Below are positions 1-7,623 of a stretch of 64,000 nucleotides of DNA, piece by piece (within the stretch, counting starts at the first letter, position 1; every line of letters starts with the position of its first letter). The position numbers and the translations under genes were made by a program. The stretch covers positions 2,510,625-2,574,624 of the forward strand of contig RPFO01000130.1 of NCBI GenBank assembly GCA_009746045.1. The letters run 5' to 3'. A model generated the notes under the pieces. It had not been told where the DNA came from. It did not search any database and saw nothing but the letters and a program-made list of their open reading frames with translations. Origin of the DNA: Mesostigma viride. Its lineage: Eukaryota; Streptophyta; Mesostigmatophyceae; Mesostigmatales; Mesostigmataceae.

Positions 1-370
1 AACCTTGGAGATCGAGTCTCACATCTCCTGAACGGGTGCTGAAACGCTGAACATGTTCAGACTTTTGCGGGCAGGTGGGGCGTCTCGCCAATCTGCGCGG
101 CCTCAGGAATTACGGCGCGTTGACTCTTTTAAACGTCAAACAAGCTACTGGCGAATGGATCTCTCCTAAACTTTTCACCGTTTCCCGTTGCACCACTTTG
201 GACAAGGGGACCAATCGGTGCACGCCGTTTCGAATAACGCGCTCGAATTTAGGGCCACAACGTCAATGGAATGCGATTTTCTGAACGGATGGATCAAATT
301 TGCAGGACGGTTGGAAGGTTCAGAGCCGAACTGGCGTTCAGTCAGGGTGGTGCGAAATAGTTGAGGATAA

Positions 371-656
371 AATTTGTCAGAATTTCACTGGCGATACGAA
401 CGTAACGAAATTTCCAAGTATCCGACGCGAATGGTATGCGGAAATTGATTGTGGTTCAGTCCGAGCGGAGAAATTTGTCAGAATTTCACTGGAGATACGA
501 CCGTAACGAAATTTCCAAGTATCTGACGCTGAAATATCTCTAAAGTATATCGAATGGTATACTGAAATTCATAGTTGTTAAGTGCGAGCTTAAAATTTGT
601 CAGAATTTCATTTTCGATACGAACGTGACGAAATTTCCAAGTATCTCACGCTCGGA
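371..656 (+). repeat. A-repeat array (representative of all alpha modules)
   Basis: Three degenerate tandem copies have spacings of about 101 and 122 bp. Each contains AATTTGTCAGAATTTCA, then GATACGAACGTAACGAAA, then TTTCCAAGTATC. The same trio precedes block X in the short alpha modules (for example 12711-12998, 59110-59395, 60157-60442, 61204-61490, 62160-62450). In long alpha modules it follows the right flank of element I. A diverged single A-repeat also lies inside element I (about 6266-6352). Function is unknown. Confidence 0.85.
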
Positions 657-850
657 GAGCTTCCACGGTCTTCACGGGGAAGGGTCCGTTGCGCGTGGCG
701 CACGGAGACGGTTCGTCCCGGTCGGAATCGTCCGCCCGCGCGTCCTCCGGGGAAGGGTCTTGGCGCGTCGCGCGGGCCGGTGCGGTTGGCGCCCAGAAGG
801 TCGACTATCGGCCTCTGGGCCGCTAGCGGCGAGTCACGTCCTCTCAAGTC

Positions 851-880
851 GGGGAGGGGGGGCGATAGCCCCCCCTCCCC
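851..880 (+). other. Block X hairpin, loop GATA (representative)
   Basis: This is a perfect inverted repeat: 13-base G-rich left arm (four G, A, seven G, C), loop GATA, and the exact reverse-complement right arm, followed by CAC and T6. Copies with loop GATA lie at 7066-7095, 11032-11060 (one G shorter), 13193-13222, 17152-17181, 36498-36527 and 58549-58578. Copies with loop TATC lie at 59596-59625, 60643-60672, 61690-61719 and 62648-62677. A right-arm-only fragment is at 13716-13747. Hairpin plus T6 resembles a bacterial terminator or a Pol III stop, but nothing here shows transcription. Confidence 0.85.
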
Positions 881-903
881 CACTTTTTTCTTGTCCCCCT
901 CTA

Positions 904-2027
904 GTAACTACGATTTAGCCCATCGCAAAAGTTTGGCAAACCGTGAGGCCCGAAAAGTGGCCCGTACGAAAACCGCGAGCGCAGGGCGGCCGATAGTCAG
1001 GGCGATCCGGGGATCCGCGGTGGCGCCCAATCGGAGTAGTTGCCCGAAAAGTGGCAAACTAGGCAGATCGAGTCTCACACGTTCTGAACGGGCTCTGAAA
1101 CGGCAGTTACGTCCAGATCCGGTTCAGCACTTTTGCGGGCAGGTGGGAGGCCAGCCAATGGCCGCGGCCAGATAAAAATACGGAACCCGGCACGATGTCG
1201 GCTTGTTGTGAGCCCCGTCAAACTGTTGCGCGAAGCATCTCTAACGAAACAAACCGTCACTTACGGCGATCAACTGCGGCTACTGGGCCCATCGCTAGGC
1301 CGAGAGCGCGCCGTTCTCAAAATTCGTAGCGTTCAGTGCGGCAAGTCGACGGAACGTCCAGAAAATGTTTAGAAGCCGTAACATTTTGGGCGTTACGGCC
1401 GTTTTGTTGTCCGCGTTTCGTTCAGAAACCGTTTTACTGAGCGTTTCCGTTGCTATTTTTTATTCAGACCGAAATTTAAGTCTGAACGTATTTTGACTGA
1501 ATTTTAGTTGAAAAGTGCACGACAAATTTGAGTTGGAGGAGCGGAGCGTAGTACGATGCTTGCTGGACGAACTTTGCGAGATTCTGAGCCGATTCTGGGG
1601 ACAGCGTTGATAGAATCTTTACTTTGCTGAAATCAAAAGTGCTACGAAATTTTGCCCTGAACGCATGCTAAATTCGGCCTGAAGTCGTTTTTGGTTGAGC
1701 GCTCACTAGTTTCGAGCAATAAAAACGAATTTAGGCCGAGTTCAGGCCGAATTTTGGTAGTTCCGAGGAATAAAAATTGATTTGGAAGATTTCCCCGTGA
1801 GGGACGGAGCGTGGGATCGACGGTGCGGCGGGCCGGCGCGAGCGCGCGCGATGGGAAGCCCCCAAAGGAAGGCCGCCGAGCGTTCGCCCCCCGGCGTAGG
1901 GGCCGGCCCGGTAGGCGGGCGCTCCGCCCGGCGGGTCGAAGCTTTCGGCGAAGGCCTCAGGGCCCCTGGTGGCGTAGTGCGTCCGAATTCGTGGGGGGCC
2001 TTGGCCCCCCCACCTTGTCCCCCTCTA
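904..2027 (+). repeat. Module 1: short beta module (1124 bp), ends in block Y
   Basis: It starts just after CTAG at a junction and begins GTAACTACGATTTAGCCCA. It is a near-exact direct duplicate of module 2 at a 1124-bp offset. Internal marks are an ATTCAGAC...GTCTGAAC stem at about 1462-1488 and block Y from about 1793 to 2017, with its hairpin at 1991-2013. GTTCAG/CTGAAC occurs seven times by eye (1084, 1122, 1331, 1420, 1482, 1657, 1740). There is no supported gene, only short frames that recur because the DNA recurs. Confidence 0.92.
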
Positions 2028-2028
2028 G
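1991..2028 (+). other. Block Y hairpin plus CTAG end (representative)
   Basis: The hairpin GTGGGGGGCC, TT, GGCCCCCCCAC spans 1991-2013 with one bulged C. It is followed by 11 nt (CTTGTCCCCCT) and then CTAG at 2025-2028, where the next module begins. The hairpin-spacer-CTAG geometry recurs at most Y-type junctions (3152, 18320, 23284, 24400, 29017, 31246, 40829, 41962, 46084, 50073). It matches the known layout of Helitron 3' ends (short hairpin about 10-12 nt before CTRR). Whether it is functional is inference. Confidence 0.7.
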
Positions 2029-2040
2029 TAACTACGATTT
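2016..2040 (+). other. Module junction motif (representative; 23 occurrences)
   Basis: The consensus is GTCCCC, two variable bases, then CTAGTAACTACGATT. The G of GTAACTACG lies at 904, 2028, 3152, 7118, 11084, 12199, 13246, 17205, 18320, 23284, 24400, 29017, 30130, 31246, 36551, 40829, 41962, 46084, 50073, 54195, 58601, 59648 and 60695. Variants are CTAATGTAACTACG (7118, 12199, 54195, 58601, 59648, 60695) and CTAGTGACTACG (18320, 24400, 40829). It is the point where the block X or Y end of one module meets the alpha or beta start of the next. Confidence 0.9.
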
Positions 2041-3151
2041 AGCCCATCGCAAAAGTTTGGCAAACCGTGAGGCCCGAAAAGTGGCCCGTACGAAAACCGC
2101 GAGCGCAGGGCGGCCGATAGTCAGGGCGATCCGGGGATCCGCGGTGGCGCCCAATCGGAGTAGTTGCCCGAAAAGTGGCAAACTAGGCAGATCGAGTCTC
2201 ACACGTTCTGAACGGGCTCTGAAACGGCAGTTACGTCCAGATCCGGTTCAGCACTTTTGCGGGCAGGTGGGAGGCCAGCCAATGGCCGCGGCCAGATAAA
2301 AATACGGAACCCGGCACGATGTCGGCTTGTTGTGAGCCCCGTCAAACTGTTGCGCGAAGCATCTCTAACGAAACAAACCGTCACTTACGGCGATCAACTG
2401 CGGCTACTGGGCCCATCGCTAGGCCGAGAGCGCGCCGTTCTCAAAATTCGTAGCGTTCAGTGCGGCAAGTCGACGGAACGTCCAGAAAATGTTTAGAAGC
2501 CGTAACATTTTGGGCGTTACGGCCGTTTTGTTGTCCGCGTTTCGTTCAGAAACCGTTTTACTGAGCGTTTCCGTTGCTATTTTTTATTCAGACCGAAATT
2601 TAAGTCTGAACGTATTTTGACTGAATTTTAGTTGAAAAGTGCACGACAAATTTGAGTTGGAGGAGCGGAGCGTAGTACGATGCTTGCTGGACGAACTTTG
2701 CGAGATTCTGAGCCGATTCTGGGGACAGCGTTGATAGAATCTTTACTTTGCTGAAATCAAAAGTGCTACGAAATTTTGCCCTGAACGCATGCTAAATTCG
2801 GCCTGAAGTCGTTTTTGGTTGAGCGCTCACTAGTTTCGAGCAATAAAAACGAATTTAGGCCGAGTTCAGGCCGAATTTTGGTAGTTCCGAGGAATAAAAA
2901 TTGATTTGGAAGATTTCCCCGTGAGGGACGGAGCGTGGGATCGACGGTGCGGCGGGCCGGCGCGAGCGCGCGCGATGGGAAGCCCCCAAAGGAAGGCCGC
3001 CGAGCGTTCGCCCCCCGGCGTAGGGGCCGGCCCGGTAGGCGGGCGCTCCGCCCGGCGGGTCGAAGCTTTCGGCGAAGGCCTCAGGGCCCCTGGTGGCGTA
3101 GTGCGTCCGAATTCGTGGGGGGCCTTGGCCCCCCCACCTTGTCCCCTACTA
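2028..3151 (+). repeat. Module 2: short beta module (1124 bp), ends in block Y
   Basis: This is a near-identical tandem copy of module 1, same length, with the junction variant TACTAG at its 3' end instead of CTCTAG. Their near identity implies a recent duplication or gene conversion. No gene is seen. Confidence 0.92.
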
Positions 3152-4754
3152 GTAACTACGATTTATGAAGCCCGAAAACTTTGGCCGAGGCCGTAGGCCG
3201 AAGGTGGGGCCGTCCCCCGCGCCCCCTAGCGCGGGAGCGGACGACGTCCAGGACCGTAGCGAGTTGGCCAATCGGCGTAGTCCAAAGAAAATCCCCAAAC
3301 CTTGGAGATCGAGTCTCACATCTCCTGAACGGGTGCTGAAACGCTGAACATGTTCAGACTTTTGCGGGCAGGTGGGGCGTCTCGCCAATCCGCGCGGCCT
3401 CAGGAATTACGGCGCGTTGACTCTTTTAAACGTCAAACAAGCTACTGGCGAATGGATCTCTCCTAAACTTTTCGCCGTTTCCCGTTGCACCACTTTGGAC
3501 AAGGGGACCAACCGGTGCACGCCGTTTTGAATTACGCGCTCGAGGTTAGGGCCACAACGTCAATGGAATGCGATTTTCTGAACGGATGGATCAAATTTGC
3601 AGGACGGTTGGAAGGTTCAGAGCCGAACTGGCGTTCAGTCAGGGTGGGGCGAAATAGCAGTGGGAACTGGGAATTATTGGCAAAGCGTGCGGCATGCTCG
3701 GGGCGAAAAACAAAGTGACGTGCTGCGCGAGCAATTTTCCTTGTGCTGGCTGGCGATGGCAGGCAACGTAGGCTAGAAAATTGGGATGGGGAATGCGCAG
3801 CCATGGTTTTATACGTCAAAATTTTATGTTTGAAGAGCAAGTGCGAAATTTTATGAGCTGGAGGTGCGTCAACGGAGTGATACCTGCGTGGGAGAGGTCC
3901 GTGTCGCTATGGCGACCTGGAAATGGAATGTCGTTGTAGATTTAGGTATTGTAGTATCATGCTTAACTGCTTTACGTATTGGGTGCCTAGTGAAATCAGT
4001 TTGCTGTTCGTGGAAGGCTTGGGGTGTGGCCAACGAGCTTCTGCTGTCGCCACATCATATTGGAAAGAACGCTGGATTTTTTGCCACGGGACGTAACCGG
4101 CGATGCCGATGGTGAGGCGTTTGTTTCGATGACCGGGGTAGTACCTGCTCTCTTTCTGATGCATTTTCATGGTTGCGTTCTTTCCATTTCGCCGAATCCA
4201 CCTAGTCGCAGCAAAGACATAGCGTAGCAAGGGTCTGCGTTTTATTTTCTTAGCCGTGCAGGACGCCATCTTCATGGTCCTTCGCATGTCCTGTGTGAAC
4301 GTCCGTTGCCCAAGGATCTGTGATGCTTTTTTCTGGAATATACTGGGCGGTGAAAGCCCCTCTGGATGCTTGCCTGGTCACGGGTTTGGGGCGTCATTTA
4401 CTGCTGTACTGGCTGACATTCATGGTGCTTTCTGCGTAAGCTGACTTGCTTCGCACGTGGATTTTGACTGGACTGAAGAGCGCGTCTGGTAGCATGTTTA
4501 CGTGGTGTATAAGGTGATCAATCAACCATTTGTTTATAGAAGGTGTGACAATAGAAGGTGTGTTATATATTTCTTCATCAAGCATGTCAAAAGTAATCTC
4601 CACTCGCTTACAACCTGAATTTTGCTTTGCTGGGTCTGCTGTGTTTGTGTCTCACTGTGCAGGCTATCCCCTTGGTTGATCAACCAGGTGATTTTTGGTG
4701 GCAGCGGGGCCATATACTCTTCTTGGCGTTTTTCATCCATGGCATGTCAACCAA

Positions 4755-6077
4755 CGCATGCATGCCAGCCCCTCCCACACCCACGCACACATGTTAGCTA
4801 TACCCCACAAACCCACGCATGGATTCCAGCCACCCCCCACATGCCCGCATGCATGCCAGCCACCCCACCAATCCACGCACGCATGCCAGCCACCCCCACA
4901 CCCACGCACGCATGCCAGCCACCCCACAACCCACTTATGCATTCCAGCAACCCCCACAGCCACTTACGCATGCCAGCCACCCCCCACCCCCACGCACGCA
5001 TGGCAGCCACCCCACGAACCCACGCACGCGTGCCAGCCCCCCCTTAAAACCACGCATGCATGGCAGCTCCCCACCACACCCACGCATGCATGCCACTCCC
5101 CCCGCCAACCACCCACGCATGCCAGCCCCCCGACACACGCGTGGCAGCCCCCCCCACACCCACGCACGCATGCCAGCCCTACCCCACATGCAGGCATGCA
5201 TGCCAGCCACCCCCCACACCCACGCATGCATGCCAGCCCCTCCCACACCCACGCCCGCATGCCAGCTACCCCACAAACCCACGCATGCATGCCAGCGACC
5301 CCCCACATGCACGCATGCATGCCAGCCACCCCACCAACCCACGCACGCATGCCAGCCCATCACAAACCCACTTATGCATGCCAGCCACCCCCCACACCCA
5401 CGTACGCATGCCAGCCACCCCACACACCCACGCACGCATGGCAGCCACCCCACCAACCCACACACGCGTGCCAGCCCCCCCCTAACCCCACGCATGCATG
5501 GCAGCCCCCCACCACACCCACGCATGCATGCCACTCCCCCCCCACACCCACGCACGCATGCGAGCCCCCCCCACACCCACGCACGCATGAGAGCCCCCCC
5601 CACACCCACGCACGCATGCCAGCCCCACCCCACATGCAGGCATGCATGCCAGCCACCCCCCACACCCACGCATGCATGCCAGCCCCTCCCACACCCACGC
5701 CCGCATGCCAGCTACCCCACAAACCCACGCATGCATGCCAGCGACCCCCCACATGCACGCATGCATGCCAGCCACCCCACCAACCCACGCACGCATGCCA
5801 GCCCATCACAAACCCACTTATGCATGCCAGCCACCCCCCACACCCACGCACGCATGCCAGCCACCCCACACACCCACGCACGCATGGCAGCCACCCCACG
5901 AACCCACACACGCGTGCCAGCCCCCCCTAACCCCACTTATGCATGGCAGCCCCCCACCACACCCACGCATGCATGCCACTCCCCCCCCACACCCACGCAC
6001 GCATGCGAGCCCCCCCCACACCCACGCACGCATGCGAGGCCCCCCCACACCCACGCAAGCATGCCAGCCCCCCCCCA
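4755..6077 (+). repeat. C-rich minisatellite in element I copy 1
   Basis: There are roughly 44 units of 29-31 bp built on ACCCACGCATGCATGCCAGC followed by a C-rich spacer. A higher-order period of about 446 bp is marked by CACATGCAGGC at 5185 and 5631. The unit lacks stop codons on both strands, so several frames stay open for hundreds of codons. GCATGCATGC cores are self-complementary and alternate purine and pyrimidine. Variable C-run length makes the reading frame slip between copies, arguing against translation. Confidence 0.95.
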
Positions 6078-6093
6078 TGAAGTCATAGTGGGC

Positions 6094-6137
6094 ACCACGG
6101 AGTCATGCTATGATTTAATTTTTTCAATTTCATAATG
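6094..6137 (+). mobile_element. Tiny retroelement 3'-tail insertion inside element I
   Basis: Compared with element II, where the flanks are continuous (CATAGTGGGC then ATGACCGATGG, about 22763), element I has about 42-47 extra bases here. They read CACGGAGTCATGCTATGATT followed by an AT-rich tail. This resembles the last bases of the LINE fragment (CACGGAGGCATGTTATAATT plus AT tail, about 35968). TAGTGGG and TAATGGG at the edges may be a target duplication with one mismatch. It is present in all four element I copies, so it predates their amplification. Confidence 0.5.
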
Positions 6138-7623
6138 GGAATGACGGATGGTGCATGTGTGAACAAAGGAATGAAAGGATTGCCACTCAATGAATATTAA
6201 TTAATGATGAAAATGGGAGTTTGCATGGGAGTGTTTGGTCCTTATGGCTGGCTTGCAAAAAGCAGTACCCAAATTTCGAAGTATTTGACAGCGAAATATC
6301 TGTAAAGTATATCGCATGGTATAATTAATTAATGAATGGTACGCTGAAATTCATTGTGCGGGCTCTCTCTGCATGTGATAAACAATTTTAGCTTTGAGGG
6401 CATGCAACAAGACATGCTAGCATTAAAATGAAATTAAATTATAACATGACTAGTTGGGAGATCATGTACGACATGTAGCATAATTACGTACATGGCCACA
6501 ATTGTGCCAATCAGGGCCCTCCTCTAGGTAGACTGTGCTAGGCAATTAGAATTAGACAAATAAGGTCATTCAAAAAGGTTTAATTCTTCACCTACCTCCA
6601 TCCATCCAGCAAGGGAATATGTTAGCCAGTGCTACATGATGATCTCCCAACGGAGTCATGTTATGATGCGAAATAGTTCAGGATAAAATTTGTCAGAATT
6701 TCACCGGCGATACGAACGTAACGAAATTTCCAAGTATCCGACGCCGAAATATCATTGTTGTATCGAATGGTATGCTGAAATTCATTGTGGTTCTGTCCGA
6801 GCTGACAAATTTGTCAGAAATTTCATTTTCGATACGAACGTGACGAAATTTCCAAGTATCTCACGCTCGGAGAGCTTCCACGGTGTTCACGGGGAAGGGT
6901 CCGTTGCGCGTGGCGCACGGCGGCGGTTCGTCCCGGTCGGAATCGTCCGCCCGCGCGTCCTCCGTGGAAGGGTCTTGGCGCGTCGCGCGGGCCGGTGCGG
7001 TTGGCGCCCAGAAGGTCGACTATCGGCCTCTGGGCCGCTAGCGGCGAGTCACGTCCTCTCAAGTCGGGGAGGGGGGGCGATAGCCCCCCCTCCCCCACTT
7101 TTTTCTTGTCCCCTAATGTAACTACGATTTATGAAGCCCGAAAACTTTGGCCGAGGCCGTAGGCCGAAGGTGGGGCCGTCCCCCGCGCCCCCTAGCGCGG
7201 GAGCGGACGACGTCCAGGACCGTAGCGAGATGGCCAATCGGCGTAGTACAAAGAAAATCCCCAAACCTTGGAGATCGAGTCTCACATCTCCTGAACGGGT
7301 GCTGAAACGCTGAACATGTTCAGACTTTTGCGGGCAGGTGGGGCGTCTCGCCAATCCGCGCGGCCTCAGGAATTACGGCGCGTTGACTCTTTTAAACGTC
7401 AAACAAGCTACTGGCGAATGGATCTCTCCTAAACTTTTCCCAGTTTCCCGTTGCACCACTTTGGACAAGGGGACCAACCGGTGCACGCCGTTTTGAATAA
7501 CGCGCTCGAGGTTAGGGCCACAACGTCAATGGAATGCGATTTTCTGAACGGATGGATCAAATTTGCAGGACGGTTGGAAGGTTCAGAGCCGAACTGGCGT
7601 TCAGTCAGGGTGGGGCGAAATAG

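Larger units (their letters stand above)
1..903 (+). repeat. Module 0: partial short alpha module, ends in block X
   Basis: This is the 3' part of a short alpha module cut by the window edge. It has the GGAGAT...ATCTCC stem near its start, the 14-bp palindrome CTGAACATGTTCAG at about 49-62, and an empty element I target site GCGAAATAG at 352-360. Three A-repeats start AATTTGTCAGAATTTCA at 372, 472 and 594. Block X follows (about 657-890), with the perfect hairpin at 851-880 (13-bp stem, loop GATA). It closely matches 61800-62690 at the other end of the array. No coding capacity is supported. Confidence 0.9.
3658..6667 (+). mobile_element. Element I, copy 1 (minisatellite-bearing, 9-bp TSD)
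   Basis: The element is 3010 bp and lies between perfect 9-bp direct repeats GCGAAATAG (3649-3657 and 6668-6676). Short alpha modules have a single GCGAAATAG in the same flanks, so this is a filled site. The 5' end is CAGTGGGAACTGGG. The body holds only short frames, a 14-bp palindrome TGGTTGATCAACCA (4673-4686) and a C-rich minisatellite. The 3' end has a stem-loop ACATG..CTCC(CAAC)GGAG..CATGT (6634-6661), matching the LINE fragment at 35953-35980. An inverted partial copy of that end lies at 6440-6482. No transposase or RT is encoded, so it is a non-autonomous candidate. Subfamily II shares about half of the body in diverged form. Confidence 0.8.
3152..7117 (+). repeat. Module 3: long alpha module (3966 bp) carrying element I
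   Basis: It begins GTAACTACGATTTATGAAGC and is near-identical to module 4 at a 3966-bp offset. The alpha 5' part (3152-3657) contains the palindrome CTGAACATGTTCAG at about 3346-3359. Element I interrupts the module at GCGAAATAG. A-repeats and block X follow, with the hairpin at 7066-7095. Confidence 0.92.

Noticed and set aside
851-895. Bacterial Rho-independent terminator (GC hairpin plus T6)
   Set aside because: There are no bacterial genes or operons. The structure recurs at the end of each alpha module and is better explained as part of a repeat end. A Pol III stop remains possible but unsupported.
597-1175. Frames across alpha/beta cores and GC blocks (e.g. 597-1175, 1811-2299, minus 53709-54431)
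   Set aside because: They run across module junctions and hairpins, conflict in several frames, and have GC-driven Arg/Pro/Gly composition typical of non-coding GC-rich DNA.
3864-4115. Recurrent 60-140 codon frames in elements I and II (e.g. 3864-4115, 4256-4444, 20488-20676, 37406-37831)
   Set aside because: They recur because the DNA is duplicated. Between elements I and II the frame shifts (16 against 15 bases in GGCTTGGGGTGTGGCC/GGCGTGGGTGTGGCC) and amino-acid changes are frequent, so purifying selection is not evident.
4755-6077. CRISPR array
   Set aside because: Units are contiguous variants of one ~30-bp sequence with no unique spacers, no leader and no cas genes, in eukaryotic-type DNA.
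4695-6135. Long open frames (140-570 codons, His/Pro/Thr-rich or Trp/Gly/Cys-rich) over every minisatellite, on both strands, e.g. 21166-22821, 52128-53780, 55862-57571, minus 20661-22172
   Set aside because: The ~30-bp unit contains no stop codon in several frames, so long frames arise automatically. Near-identical copies (44100-45522 and 52210-53633) differ in C-run length and change frame, showing no selection on a protein.
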